NCBI RefSeq assembly: GCF_016629565.1
Contig: NZ_AP023057.1
Span: 1,364,001 to 1,428,000 of the forward strand
DNA from: Nitratiruptor sp. YY08-10
GTDB lineage: Bacteria > Campylobacterota > Campylobacteria > Campylobacterales > Nitratiruptoraceae
Length of the DNA stretch: 64,000 nt
Direction of reading: 5' to 3'
Position 1 is the stretch's first letter, and every line of letters starts with the position of its first letter. The notes below the pieces were generated by a model that ran no database searches, was not told the DNA's origin, and saw nothing but the letters and a program-made list of their open reading frames with translations. This document shows, one piece after another, positions 52,608 to 62,510 of this stretch. The translations under genes and the position numbers were made by a program.

Positions 52608-53236
52608 ATTTTTTCCAAAATTCTTTCGGCTATCAGACGATACCCTTTTTCGTTGAAATGGATTTCATCAAAATAAAGCCCTGGATTTTTTTCAAAAATA
52701 TCATAAATCGCAACATATTCGCACTGCTCATATTCTTTGGCCAATTTTCTTAATATCTGGTTATATTTTTTAATATCTGGATTACGAAACTGCTCTGTAC
52801 GATGCGGGGGTGTTTCGATGAGAATGATTTTTGGACTCTCTTGTATGATTTGTCGTATTGTATCTTCATATTCTTCGGGTGGTACCACATATTTTTGTCC
52901 GAAAAGTTCATTCAAACCAAAATTTCGTGCAATTTTTTTATATTTTTTAACAATTTTTCTAGCAATCTTTCTCAAAAAATTATCAGGATAATAAAGAACA
53001 TATGGAGCGTAGCGAAAAGTTTTCCAGCTGTCCACAAGACCGTATCCCAAAAGAACAATCTGGGGTTGTTTATTTTTATAAGTATCAAAAAGTATTCTGC
53101 CCTCTCTTACTGTACTCATCGTTATACCAGCATTGATAAGGGGCTGATGTAGTTTTTTAGCTACAATTTCAGCATAGGTGGGGCCATTGTATCGATCCGC
53201 CCCTTTTATATTGCAGTCACCCAAAGCAAGTATCAT
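52604..53236 (-). CDS. SGNH-fold protein with altered active-site blocks
   Basis: 210 residues from ATG 53236, which overlaps the asnB stop as ATGA. Block I reads ALGDCNIKG, where the nucleophile Ser of GDS is Cys (codon TGC). Block III reads GYGLVD, not GxND. Block V is kept as YFDEIHFNEKG with D-x2-H. There is no signal peptide. In O-antigen loci such proteins may be sugar O-acetylesterases or acyl-handling enzymes. With Ser and Asn changed it may be a Cys-nucleophile enzyme or no longer catalytic. Confidence 0.8.
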   Translation of the reverse strand: MILALGDCNIKGADRYNGPTYAEIVAKKLHQPLINAGITMSTVREGRILFDTYKNKQPQIVLLGYGLVDSWKTFRYAPYVLYYPDNFLRKIARKIVKKYKKIARNFGLNELFGQKYVVPPEEYEDTIRQIIQESPKIILIETPPHRTEQFRNPDIKKYNQILRKLAKEYEQCEYVAIYDIFEKNPGLYFDEIHFNEKGYRLIAERILEKI

Positions 53237-54936
53237 TTTATATACCTCTCTTCCCAAAGACGAAACATATACATCAGCCAGATGGCATTGGTTCTTTTTC
53301 CATTTTTGTAAAACTGTTTTACTATTTTATCTTTGTTTACAACATCATCTAAAAAAGAGTTTTGCTCTAAAGTATCTAAAACCTGCTCTTTGAGTTGATT
53401 TCGGAGCCAATATTTGATAGGTACGGAAAAGCCCTGTTTTGGCAGTTTAGAAATTTCAGGAAGTTCTTCTTGCAAAAGTGCTCGTAAAATCTTTTTATGC
53501 CACCTCAAATTATCTGGCAAAGAAAAGGCAAATTCTATAAGCGCATGATCCAAATAGGGTTCTCTTGCTTCCAAAGAGTTTGCCATGGTGACTCGATCCA
53601 CTTTAACCAATACATCATCAGCTAAAAAGTGTTTAAAATCAAACAAAAACATACACTCTAGCAGTTCATGACACTTTAGTTCATCAAAAAAAATCTCTTC
53701 TTTTAATTCATCCGGATAGATTCGATACCTTGTTGCCAATTTAAACTCTAAATAGTCATCTGTAGTCATATATTTTCGCTTACCCTGCAATAAAAACCGA
53801 ATGAAGCGCAAATTCTTATACAAAGAAAATCGTCTGTAGTTTTTAAAATTAATAGGATAGCCACCAAAAAGCTCATCTGCGCCATCAGCTGAAAGCGCTA
53901 CTTTGACATGCTCTTTTGCCAGTTTTGCTACCAAGAGTGTTGGAAGCGCAGAACTGTCTCCAAAAGGCTCATCAAAGATATTGGCAATTGTTGGAAGCAA
54001 GTTTAATAGTTCATCAATACCAAAATAGAGCTCATAATGCTGGGTTTTTAGTCTTTTTGCCGTCTCTTTTGCTATTTTTGCTTCATTGAACCTCTTATCT
54101 TCAAATCCAATGGTAAACGTTTTGAGCGGATACTTTTTGGATAAGAAGCTAACTAGTAGTGAACTATCGATCCCACCGCTTAAAAATACTCCAACCTCCA
54201 CATCACTGACCATTCGATATTCAAAGCTTCTTTGCAAAAGCACTCTCGTTTTCTCTTTTGCTTCTTCAAAACCGATATTCATCTTTTGTTTTGGAAGGTC
54301 CCAATATTGCTTCAAAGTTACCTTTTGATCACAAAACTCTAAGTAGTGCGCAGCCGGCAATTTATGGCAATTTTTGAAAATAGAATAGGGAGTAGGAACA
54401 AATCCAAACTGCAAATAAAGAGCAGCTGCTTTTGGATCGATTCGTTTTTGAAACCTTGGGTGCAAAAGTAGTGCTTTTAACTCGCTGGCAAAAATAAAGT
54501 TTTTACCATCAAAGTAGTAATAAAGCGGTTTCACTCCTGCTCGATCACGAATAAGAGTCAATTTTTTTGTAGTTTTATCATAGAGCGCTATCGCAAACAT
54601 TCCATGAAATTTTTGAACCGCTTCAATGCCCCATTTATGAAACGCTTTTAAAATCACCTCTGTATCACTGGAGGTTGTAAAAATATATTCACTCAGCTCT
54701 TTTTGTATCTTTTTATAGTTATAGACCTCCCCATTGTAGCTGATAATCAAGTTTTCAAACTGCATCGGCTGGTTTGCTTCAGCGCTTAAATCAATGATAG
54801 AAAGTCTGCGATGTCCCAAAGAAAATTCAGGCGATTCAAAAGAACCGTAATTATCCGGTCCACCCGGAGCCAATACAGCGCCCATTTTGTCTAACACATC
54901 TTTATCTTGACCATTAAATCCAAAGATTCTACACAT
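53233..54936 (-). CDS. asnB: Asparagine synthase-like amidotransferase
   Basis: 567 residues. Nucleophile Cys2 (MCRIFGFNG), the Ntn glutaminase with GHRRLSIID and the NGEVYN loop, then the synthetase domain with the ATP pyrophosphatase loop VFLSGGIDSSLL (SGGxDS) and SADGADELFGGYP. Length and order are complete. The location inside a glycan operon, between SGNH and GT4 genes, suggests that it amidates a sugar acid (for example a uronamide) rather than aspartate, as in several O-antigen loci; both are possible. It overlaps the next GT4 gene by 8 bases. Confidence 0.88.
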   Translation of the reverse strand: MCRIFGFNGQDKDVLDKMGAVLAPGGPDNYGSFESPEFSLGHRRLSIIDLSAEANQPMQFENLIISYNGEVYNYKKIQKELSEYIFTTSSDTEVILKAFHKWGIEAVQKFHGMFAIALYDKTTKKLTLIRDRAGVKPLYYYFDGKNFIFASELKALLLHPRFQKRIDPKAAALYLQFGFVPTPYSIFKNCHKLPAAHYLEFCDQKVTLKQYWDLPKQKMNIGFEEAKEKTRVLLQRSFEYRMVSDVEVGVFLSGGIDSSLLVSFLSKKYPLKTFTIGFEDKRFNEAKIAKETAKRLKTQHYELYFGIDELLNLLPTIANIFDEPFGDSSALPTLLVAKLAKEHVKVALSADGADELFGGYPINFKNYRRFSLYKNLRFIRFLLQGKRKYMTTDDYLEFKLATRYRIYPDELKEEIFFDELKCHELLECMFLFDFKHFLADDVLVKVDRVTMANSLEAREPYLDHALIEFAFSLPDNLRWHKKILRALLQEELPEISKLPKQGFSVPIKYWLRNQLKEQVLDTLEQNSFLDDVVNKDKIVKQFYKNGKRTNAIWLMYMFRLWEERYIK

Positions 54937-55912
54937 CGACTATACTTTTATAAAGCTTTTTATATTTTTTTGCTACATTGGAAAGGGTAAAGATGTTTTG
55001 GTATTTTTCTTTTAATGCAAAAAACTCTTGTTTATATCTTTCATAACTGTTATATACTTCAATAATTTTACTCTTTGCATCTTCAAACAAAAACTTCTTG
55101 GGCAATACCTCAACACTTCCTGCCACTTTTGTTGAAATGACTACATCGCTGTAAAAAAAACCCTCAATCAAGACTCTGCTAAATCCTTCTCGCTTTGAAT
55201 TGATAATTTGCAGATGTGATCTAGCTTGTAAGATAGGTGTATCCTCTCTTTGCCCCAAAAGATGCACTTTCTCTTCAAGACTATATTTTTTGATCAGACT
55301 TTCTAACTCTTTACGCTGCTCACCCTCTCCTACAATCCAAAGCCGATACTCAAACGGTAAATCTTTTACTGCTTCAATTAGCTCAATAAACCCCTTCCTT
55401 GGCTGCAATATCCCAATGGCAACCATCGTAAAAATCGGCTCTTTTTCAATATTTTCTACTTGTTTTGGCTCAATTCCATTGTAAACAAGCACTTTGTTTG
55501 GATTATCGATGCTTTTTAACACATCTTTACTCACTCCAACCACTAAAGGAACTTTATTAAAAATAGTCGTTTTTAATGAAGAGTTTCTCTTTGTTGCAAC
55601 AAAAAGAAATTGCATAAACTTCCAAAGCTTATAGACTATTTGTGTCGCTTTTGCTGAGTGGGTATGGACAATATCGGGACGCTCTTTTTTTATAATCTTT
55701 GCAATTTCAAGATATAAAAACGGATTGTTTCTTGATGGATTGGATGCAAGCTCAATCACTTTCACACTTGGCAAAAACTTCTCTTTATATTCGCACCCCT
55801 TTACTACAATCGCCACTACCTCATCACTTTTACCAAGTTCATTACAAAGCTCTACAAAACTTCGCTCAGCCCCAACAAACTTGGCACTTGCCATAAACTG
55901 CATTATCTTCAA
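54929..55912 (-). CDS. Glycosyltransferase family 4
   Basis: 327 residues, GT-B fold. N-terminal QFMASAKFVGAERSF with the G-A-E loop; then VAIGILQPRKGFIELIEAV and the C-terminal SKREGFSRVLIEGFF (E-x7-E motif). Rather short for the family. It overlaps the neighbouring genes by 4-8 bases and is part of the LPS core/O-chain run. Donor sugar unknown. Confidence 0.87.
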   Translation of the reverse strand: MKIMQFMASAKFVGAERSFVELCNELGKSDEVVAIVVKGCEYKEKFLPSVKVIELASNPSRNNPFLYLEIAKIIKKERPDIVHTHSAKATQIVYKLWKFMQFLFVATKRNSSLKTTIFNKVPLVVGVSKDVLKSIDNPNKVLVYNGIEPKQVENIEKEPIFTMVAIGILQPRKGFIELIEAVKDLPFEYRLWIVGEGEQRKELESLIKKYSLEEKVHLLGQREDTPILQARSHLQIINSKREGFSRVLIEGFFYSDVVISTKVAGSVEVLPKKFLFEDAKSKIIEVYNSYERYKQEFFALKEKYQNIFTLSNVAKKYKKLYKSIVDV

Positions 55913-56979
55913 AGAAGCTCCCTATACACTGCTAGCGTCTTTTCTACCATCTGTGTAAGTGAAAAATGCTTTTTGACATATTCAACAAAATCTTTTTGCT
56001 CTACTTTTTCAATTTTTTGTGCCAAATCTTTAGCATCTCCTACTTCAAACAATTCTCCATATCCATCTTTGATAAGATCCAAAGCTCCTCCATGATTGGA
56101 AGCAACTACCGGAGTATTCATAGCCATTGCTTCAACAATGCTTCTTCCAAAACTCTCCGGCTTTTTGGAGCTACTGACCACCACATCACTCAAAGCATAA
56201 ATTTCAGCAATCTTAGAAATAGAGCCGGTAAAAATGATATTTTTATCTAGCTTCAACGCTTTCATCAGCTCTTGCAACCTCTTAAAATACTCTTTTTTAT
56301 CTTCTCTCACTCCTCCTACAATCAATCCTGCAATATCGGGCTTTTGCTTCTTTACAATAGCTATAGCTTCAATAAACGTCTCATAATCTTTTAACTGAGT
56401 AATTCTGCCAACAGAAGTGACAATAAATCGATTATGCAGATTATATTTATTTTTAAATTCTTCTATAAACTTTTGATCGATTCGATTGAGATCAAAATTT
56501 GAAAAATCGACACCTCTATGAATCACTTGCACTTTTGACTCATCTATTCTGTAATTTTTTAAAATATACTCTTTCACCGGATTACTCACGCAAATGATTC
56601 TATCCCCTTTTGTCATAATGGCGCTGTAGGCATTGACACTGTTAAATCCATGAACCGTTGTAACAAATGGAGTATCTCTTTTAGCAAAATAGCTTAGCCA
56701 CGCTGGGACTCTGCTTCTAGCATGAATAATATCTGGCTTGATTTTTTGGAAAATTGTTTTAAGCTGTGCTATACGATAAGGCGCAATTAAAGGATTTTTG
56801 CTACACACATCAAAAGCTATATGCTTCCCACCCTCTTTTTCTATTCGTTCTACAAGTCTGCCACCTCTGCTTATCACAAAACTCTCAATTCCTCTTTTTA
56901 CAAGCTCCCGGTTCAGCTCAACAACACCTCGCTCAACCCCTCCTTCATTCAGTTCTGGAAGCAGTTGCACAACTCTCAA
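55909..56979 (-). CDS. Glycosyltransferase family 4
   Basis: 356 residues. LLPELNEGGVERGVVEL at the start, IIHARSRVPAW in the middle, VTSVGRITQLKDYETF, and SSSKKPESFGRSIVEAMAMN with the nucleotide-sugar E-x7-E motif. It resembles core N-acetylglucosaminyl or galactosyl transferases, but no specificity can be set. ATG overlaps the ELM1-like gene end by 4 bases. Confidence 0.88.
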   Translation of the reverse strand: MRVVQLLPELNEGGVERGVVELNRELVKRGIESFVISRGGRLVERIEKEGGKHIAFDVCSKNPLIAPYRIAQLKTIFQKIKPDIIHARSRVPAWLSYFAKRDTPFVTTVHGFNSVNAYSAIMTKGDRIICVSNPVKEYILKNYRIDESKVQVIHRGVDFSNFDLNRIDQKFIEEFKNKYNLHNRFIVTSVGRITQLKDYETFIEAIAIVKKQKPDIAGLIVGGVREDKKEYFKRLQELMKALKLDKNIIFTGSISKIAEIYALSDVVVSSSKKPESFGRSIVEAMAMNTPVVASNHGGALDLIKDGYGELFEVGDAKDLAQKIEKVEQKDFVEYVKKHFSLTQMVEKTLAVYRELL

Positions 56980-57845
56980 AGATATTTCCTTAAATCGATC
57001 TTTTTTCTTGCACTACCAAGCTTGCCATCAAAAATATGCAAGCACCCCTCTTTTTCTAAATATTGCACCATTTTCTCATACTTGTTTGCTTTTTTACTTG
57101 GCAATGAAATCACTTCAATAGCCGCTTTGCCACTACTTACAGCTTCAGAAATCATAGAAGTTGAATCAATTGTAATAAATACTCTTTCACAGCAATGTAA
57201 AAAGTCACCTATTGGATTGATGGGATTTTTTGAATAGATCACTTTATATGTAAACGCAAACTCCTCTAAATACTTCTCTATCTCTTTTGGTGTTCTAGGT
57301 GAAGTTGTAAGAAAGATTGGTCTGTCTTTAAAATGCTTAAATATATACTCCACCACTGGCTTGATACTTTCAACATCCATCGTATATACACTATTGCTGC
57401 CTCCAACAATAAGTGCAACACTGCCATTTTGACAAGGCGCAATGTTAGCTCGTGTAGAGATAGAAAAGTTGATAGGTATCTGCTTTGCATTTGGATCTTT
57501 TACCTCATCATGCATTTGTGCATAGATTTTGGAAAAATTTTTTCTATAGCCTTTTGGATACATTAAAGCAATGCTTTGTGCTCTATTTTGCTTTGCAATC
57601 CATTTATTTGCATAATAAGTCGAACTTCCAGCACTCACAACAATATCGGCTTTTTTCTCTTCAAAAGGGAGAAAAAGCTTTTTTGTGTACAAACCCATCC
57701 AATCAAAAAAATAAGAAAGGGCCTTATGAAATTTTGATCGAAATTGCACCTTTATAATCTCATAAGGAACTCCAAGAAGTTCGCAATAGGCAACGGATTG
57801 ATTTTCGTGCCCCTTTTTTCCATCACTTATAATCAGTGCCTTCAT
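56976..57845 (-). CDS. ELM1/GtrOC1-family glycosyltransferase-like protein
   Basis: 289 residues from ATG 57845, overlapping the acyltransferase stop as ATGA; the longer frame is not needed. The start KALIISDGKKGHENQS is the mark of the 'mitochondrial fission ELM1' family, which in bacteria lies in LPS operons. Other marks are SAGSSTYYANKW, VALIVGGSNSVYT and ITIDSTSMISEAVSSGK with a GT-B-like C-terminal site. It probably transfers a sugar in core synthesis; direct proof for the family is thin. Confidence 0.82.
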   Translation of the reverse strand: MKALIISDGKKGHENQSVAYCELLGVPYEIIKVQFRSKFHKALSYFFDWMGLYTKKLFLPFEEKKADIVVSAGSSTYYANKWIAKQNRAQSIALMYPKGYRKNFSKIYAQMHDEVKDPNAKQIPINFSISTRANIAPCQNGSVALIVGGSNSVYTMDVESIKPVVEYIFKHFKDRPIFLTTSPRTPKEIEKYLEEFAFTYKVIYSKNPINPIGDFLHCCERVFITIDSTSMISEAVSSGKAAIEVISLPSKKANKYEKMVQYLEKEGCLHIFDGKLGSARKKIDLRKYL

Positions 57846-58651
57846 CCAACTTTCCACCTATTATGCATCCAGAACCACTGCTCTGGATACGCTCGTACCA
57901 CCTCTTCCAATATATCATTGAGTTTTTGCGTATACTCTTCTACGCTGCATCCCTTACAGGAAAAATCTTTTTGAATCAATTTCAGTTTACCCCCTTCTCG
58001 AACCAAGAAAACTGGAACGACTTCTACATCAAACTTTTTTGCTAGGAGTGCTACTGTTGGAAGTGTCATACATTTTCTACCCAAAAAGGTCATAGAAATT
58101 CCATCACGCCCTGCTTTTTGATCAATCAAGAGTCCTATATTGTTTTTGGATTTCAATTCCTTAAACAGTCCCCGCATAGCACCATGTTTATAGATCACTT
58201 TGTTCCCATATTTTTGCCGAAATGGCTTAGAAAAATTTCTTTCAATCAATGTATTATTTCCTTCTCTTGCAACAACAGCCATCGGATAGCCACTTTGAGC
58301 CAAAAAGTGGGCCAGCGCTTCCCAGTTGCCAAAATGGGCAGTTACAAAGATTTTTGGCTTCTCAGTTTTTGGAGTAAACGAACCTTCAATTGATGAAAAA
58401 TCGAATCTATTATGAAATATAAAAAGTATTTCTGCAGTCGTTTTGGCAAAATTTTGATATATTGGCCAAGCCAGTCTTGGGGATAGCCCAGCTTGTCTGA
58501 GATTCTCTTTCGTTAGATTCCTTCTTCTCTTGTCGGCTATATACAAAATCCCAGCCAACAAAGAAAAGAGTCCATAAACTACTTTTTTAGGCGTCCTTTT
58601 AGCAATAGCGAATAAAGAAGAAACTATCGCATATTCTAACTGCTCACGCAA
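57842..58651 (-). CDS. Lipid A acyltransferase, LpxL/LpxM family
   Basis: 269 residues. An N-terminal membrane helix (VVYGLFSLLAGILYIAD) is followed by the HxxxxE catalytic pair in VTAHFGNWEALAHF and the DQKAGRDGISMTFLG acyl site. It moves a second acyl chain to Kdo-lipid A at the inner membrane. The position between heptosyltransferase and core transferase genes agrees. It overlaps the GT9 gene by 8 bases. Confidence 0.9.
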   Translation of the reverse strand: MREQLEYAIVSSLFAIAKRTPKKVVYGLFSLLAGILYIADKRRRNLTKENLRQAGLSPRLAWPIYQNFAKTTAEILFIFHNRFDFSSIEGSFTPKTEKPKIFVTAHFGNWEALAHFLAQSGYPMAVVAREGNNTLIERNFSKPFRQKYGNKVIYKHGAMRGLFKELKSKNNIGLLIDQKAGRDGISMTFLGRKCMTLPTVALLAKKFDVEVVPVFLVREGGKLKLIQKDFSCKGCSVEEYTQKLNDILEEVVRAYPEQWFWMHNRWKVG

Positions 58652-59564
58652 TATCCAATAACCTTTCGCTTTTTTCTATCACTTCTTCAACTGTGATTGC
58701 AGAAATTGGATTTTTTCGTATGAACTCTTTTTTCTCATTCATACATCCAACCTGCCAATCTTCTCCAGTGGAAAAGAGCGTCACTGTTGGCACATGCAAA
58801 GCTGCAGCCAAGTGTACCGGGCCTGTATCGTTACTGATAAAAAGATCACACTGCTTGATCGCATACGCCAAGTGAACAAGATCTTGATCATAGATTTTTA
58901 TAAAACGATCATCAAAAGAGGTTAAAAACCGCTTCTCTAAAGGCCCGAAAAAGACCATGACATTATAGTGGGATAAAAAATATTCGCCCAGTTTTTTAAA
59001 ATTCTCTTCACTCCATCGTCTGCTTTCTTGGGTAGAGCCGATATTGAGTCCAATGGTCTTTTTGGATGATTGCAAAGGCAAAGACAATGTAACATTTTTG
59101 GGAATACAGACTTCAGGGGCCCCTTCCATCTCAACTTCAGCGATACGTGCAAAATGTTTGCTTCTATGAATAGAAGTATCATATGGACGAAGCTTTGTAT
59201 AAAATTTTCGGTATTTCTCTTTTTTTAAGGCTCCGATTCGCTCCTTCGCTCCAACCAACCATGCAAGCATTGCTGTTTCACCAAAACTTTGAAAATCATA
59301 CACCACATCATATTTTCCTCGAAGGGAAATGATTTTTTTTATCTCTCGCAACATATCCGTCACTCTTTTTTGACGAAAGGCGTTTCTATCAAGAGCAACT
59401 ACATCATCTATGATCCCGCATGAAAGCTCTTTGATTTGCGCATTGGTTTTATCGCACAAAAGCGTTACTTTGCTATCTGGATGCCTCTTTTTCAAAGCTT
59501 TCAGTGTCGGCAGCAACATAACAATATCGCCAAGTCCAGAATAGCGAATAGCCAAAATGTTCAT
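58644..59564 (-). CDS. Glycosyltransferase family 9, heptosyltransferase
   Basis: 306 residues from ATG 59564 (TGATG overlap with gmhA); a TTG three bases upstream is the alternative. LAIRYSGLGDIVMLLPTLKA is the heptosyltransferase start. IGLNIGSTQESRRWSEENF and FISNDTGPVHLAAALHVPTV fit ADP-heptose binding as in WaaF/WaaC. It sits next to the complete ADP-heptose pathway, which supports an inner-core heptosyltransferase. Confidence 0.9.
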   Translation of the reverse strand: MNILAIRYSGLGDIVMLLPTLKALKKRHPDSKVTLLCDKTNAQIKELSCGIIDDVVALDRNAFRQKRVTDMLREIKKIISLRGKYDVVYDFQSFGETAMLAWLVGAKERIGALKKEKYRKFYTKLRPYDTSIHRSKHFARIAEVEMEGAPEVCIPKNVTLSLPLQSSKKTIGLNIGSTQESRRWSEENFKKLGEYFLSHYNVMVFFGPLEKRFLTSFDDRFIKIYDQDLVHLAYAIKQCDLFISNDTGPVHLAAALHVPTVTLFSTGEDWQVGCMNEKKEFIRKNPISAITVEEVIEKSERLLDIA

Positions 59565-60127
59565 CAAAAACTCTCATCTATCAAACTGCACAGAATATGC
59601 CCTATCATGATGTGCATCTCCTGAATTCTCGGCGTCTGGGATGAAGGCACAACGATAGCGGCATCACACAAATCTTTGATCCGTCCTCCATCTTTTCCAA
59701 GCAGACCGATCGTTTTACATCCTCTTCTTTTTGCCTCTTCCATGGCTCTTAGCACATTTTCACTTTCGCCACTTGTCGATATGCCAATAAGCACATCCCC
59801 TTTCTGTGCCAAACCTTCTACTTGTCTAGCAAAAACTTGTTCAAATCCATAATCATTCCCGATAGCAGTCAATGCTGACGTATCTGTGCTCAGGGCAATT
59901 GCAGGCAACGATCTTCGCTCTTTTTTAAATCTTCCTACAAGCTCGGCCGCAATATGCTGCGCATCGGCTGCGCTTCCTCCGTTGCCGCAAAGCATAATCT
60001 TTTTTTGGTTTTTGAGCGCTTCGATACATATGATGCTTGCAGTATAGATATGAAACCGAAGCTCCTCCCAGACTCTTTCAAATGTTTTTTGATGCTCAAG
60101 TAGCTCTTTCTCGATATGTTCTAACAA
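59564..60127 (-). CDS. gmhA: Sedoheptulose 7-phosphate isomerase
   Basis: 187 residues, SIS fold. [20 protein letters not shown] is the phosphosugar site, and [11 protein letters not shown] the second. The metal site His/Glu residues are in [11 protein letters not shown] near the end. It starts ADP-heptose synthesis from sedoheptulose-7-P. It overlaps hldE by 7 bases. Confidence 0.95.
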   Translation of the reverse strand: MLEHIEKELLEHQKTFERVWEELRFHIYTASIICIEALKNQKKIMLCGNGGSAADAQHIAAELVGRFKKERRSLPAIALSTDTSALTAIGNDYGFEQVFARQVEGLAQKGDVLIGISTSGESENVLRAMEEAKRRGCKTIGLLGKDGGRIKDLCDAAIVVPSSQTPRIQEMHIMIGHILCSLIDESF

Positions 60128-61509
60128 CTTTTCATCCTTTCTACAATCGCCGTCGTACTTTTTCCCTCCACAAAATCTATCAGCCGTACCTCTTTGGCAA
60201 TATCACTGCCTACCACCTCTTTTCCTCTGTAATCACCGCCTTTTACCAAAATATCCGGCTCAATTCTTTTAATGAGCTCATAGGGAGTATCTTCTTCAAA
60301 AATCACCACATAATCGACGGCTTCCAAACTAGCCAACAGATAGGCTCTATCAAACTCGGGGTTAATAGGGCGATCATCTCCTTTGAGCCGCTTTACACTT
60401 GCATCTGAATTGACCCCAACGATCAAAACATCTCCTAGCTCTTTTGCCTTTTGCAGATACTGTACGTGTCCAAGATGCAAAATATCAAAACATCCATTGG
60501 TAAAAACAATTCTTTTGCCTCTCTTATGTAAATCTTTGCTAATTGATTCAATCTCTTCAAAATTTTTTATAAACTCTTCTATAGGCGCTTTATGAATAGA
60601 TCTTTCATACTCTTCTATCTCTTCAATTGTTGCTGTTGCTGCTCCAACTTTGCCAACAACCACTCCAGCTGCCAAGTTTGCAAATGCCGCAGCCTCTTTG
60701 AGGTTTTTTCCTTTGGCAACCGCATAGCCAAGGGCTGCTAAAACCGTATCTCCTGCTCCTGTGACATCATACACCTCTTTGGCTACAGTAGCAATACGCA
60801 TCATTTGCTCTTCAAAGATAGCCATTCCCTCTTCTGAAAGCGTTATAATGAGACTTTGCAAATCAAGCTCTTTTTTTAGTTTCCATCCAGCTCTTACCAA
60901 ATCCTCTTCATTTTTGATCAAAAATCCTACAGCTTTGGAAGCCTCTTTTTTGTTGGGCTTAATGAGCGTAGCACCTCGATATTTTTCAAAATCGTTTTTG
61001 GGGTCTACAAACACAGGAACACTGCTTCTTTGAATGACTGCCTGCGTTACCTCCTTCGTCAATACACCTTTGTCATAATCGGACAAAAGTACCAAATCAT
61101 ACTCTTTTATGACACGATTAAAAACATTAAGGATTTTTTGTTGCGTCTGGCTTTCGATCTCTTTTTTCTCTTCTCTGTCTACTCTGACAATTTGCTGATT
61201 GGAAGCAATGATACGGCTCTTTTTTGTGGTAGGGCGATTCTCTTTGAGCAAATATGTTTGCACACCCTTTTCCTGAAATCTTTGCTCCAACCATGTCCCA
61301 TTCGCATCCTCGCCCACAACACTTAGAATCCCCACTTCAGCACCAAATGCCAAAAGATTGTTTACCACATTGCCGGCCCCACCAAGAACCAGTTCTTCTT
61401 TTTGTACATCCACCACCTGCACAGGTGCTTCAGGACTGATGCGCTCACACGTTCCAAAAAGATAGTGATCGATCATTACATCACCAATCACTAAAATCTT
61501 TGGTTTCAT
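60121..61509 (-). CDS. hldE: Bifunctional heptose 7-P kinase / heptose 1-P adenylyltransferase
   Basis: 462 residues. The PfkB-type kinase (1-315) has [14 protein letters not shown] and the anion hole [14 protein letters not shown]. The cytidylyltransferase-like domain (about 335-462) has [16 protein letters not shown] (HxGH) and [10 protein letters not shown]. It makes the bisphosphate and then ADP-D-glycero-beta-D-manno-heptose. Fused form as in E. coli. It is 4 bases overlapped with hldD. Confidence 0.96.
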   Translation of the reverse strand: MKPKILVIGDVMIDHYLFGTCERISPEAPVQVVDVQKEELVLGGAGNVVNNLLAFGAEVGILSVVGEDANGTWLEQRFQEKGVQTYLLKENRPTTKKSRIIASNQQIVRVDREEKKEIESQTQQKILNVFNRVIKEYDLVLLSDYDKGVLTKEVTQAVIQRSSVPVFVDPKNDFEKYRGATLIKPNKKEASKAVGFLIKNEEDLVRAGWKLKKELDLQSLIITLSEEGMAIFEEQMMRIATVAKEVYDVTGAGDTVLAALGYAVAKGKNLKEAAAFANLAAGVVVGKVGAATATIEEIEEYERSIHKAPIEEFIKNFEEIESISKDLHKRGKRIVFTNGCFDILHLGHVQYLQKAKELGDVLIVGVNSDASVKRLKGDDRPINPEFDRAYLLASLEAVDYVVIFEEDTPYELIKRIEPDILVKGGDYRGKEVVGSDIAKEVRLIDFVEGKSTTAIVERMKSC

Positions 61510-62501
61510 TCAATCTCTTCTTCAAAAATTTTTTTGATATAAGGGATATCGGCTTTTATGCCCTCCTCCAGACTGTAACGAGGTTCGTATCCAAGCTCTT
61601 GCTTTGTTGGCTCAATATCTGCTTGGGTAAAGAATTGATATTGCTTTACATAGGGATTTGGAATATACTCATACTCCGTTTCGATACCGAGCTCTTTGCA
61701 TAAAATATCGACTATTTCTTTGAAGCTTCTTGCAACTCCTGTGCCTATATTGTAAACGCTGTTTTTTTTCGCCTCACACGCTTTGATGTTGGCCTGAATC
61801 ACATCTTCTACAAAAATAAAATCTCTTTTTATCTTTTCGCTTCCTTCAAAGAGTCTTGGTTTTTGACCGCTTAGAAGCTGCAAACCAAACTGCAATACCA
61901 TGGAGGCCGTTTTTTGTTTAAAATACTCCCTTGGACCATAGACATTGAAATAGCGAAGCCCAACAGCAACAACATCTTTTTGTTTTCTTGCCAAATGATC
62001 CATCATCAGTTTGCTATAGCCATAGACATTGGCCGGAGCCTCTTGGCCAACTTTATGGGGCCCTGGAAGTTTGCCATAGACTGCCCCGCTGCTGGCATAG
62101 ATCATCTTCGCACCATCGATTTTGGCTTTTTGCAGCAGATCTTTGAAAGCCTCCAGGTTGGTTTGCATAACAAGCTTTTGGTTTTGCACGGTAGTATCGC
62201 TGATAGCGGCTTGGTGAAAGATATAGTCAAAGCGAAACGCACTCAGCTTTTCCAAATCCTCTTTGGAGTTGATATCTCCAGTGATGATCTCTCCCGTGAA
62301 ATCTTGTAGATTCTTGAAATGTCCAAAACTGAGAAGATTGCCATTATCTAGCTTCGTTTCATCTCTAAATCGATCGAAAACCACAACCTTCGCATTTGGG
62401 TAGTTTTCTTGAAAATAAAGAGCCAGATTACTTCCAATGAATCCGGCTCCACCCGTTATCAAAATCGTTTTTGTATTAAAATCGATATCGCTATATCGCA
62501 T
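61506..62501 (-). CDS. hldD: ADP-L-glycero-D-manno-heptose 6-epimerase
   Basis: 331 residues, extended SDR. TGGAGFIGSNLALYF binds NADP; ASSGAVYG and YGYSKLMMD (Y-x3-K) form the active site; RYFNVYGPRE and KRDFIFVEDV fit the RfaD subfamily. It makes the L,D-heptose used in the LPS core. Nine bases lie between it and gmhB. Confidence 0.95.
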   Translation of the reverse strand: MRYSDIDFNTKTILITGGAGFIGSNLALYFQENYPNAKVVVFDRFRDETKLDNGNLLSFGHFKNLQDFTGEIITGDINSKEDLEKLSAFRFDYIFHQAAISDTTVQNQKLVMQTNLEAFKDLLQKAKIDGAKMIYASSGAVYGKLPGPHKVGQEAPANVYGYSKLMMDHLARKQKDVVAVGLRYFNVYGPREYFKQKTASMVLQFGLQLLSGQKPRLFEGSEKIKRDFIFVEDVIQANIKACEAKKNSVYNIGTGVARSFKEIVDILCKELGIETEYEYIPNPYVKQYQFFTQADIEPTKQELGYEPRYSLEEGIKADIPYIKKIFEEEIE

Positions 62502-62510
62502 CCGTTCCCT

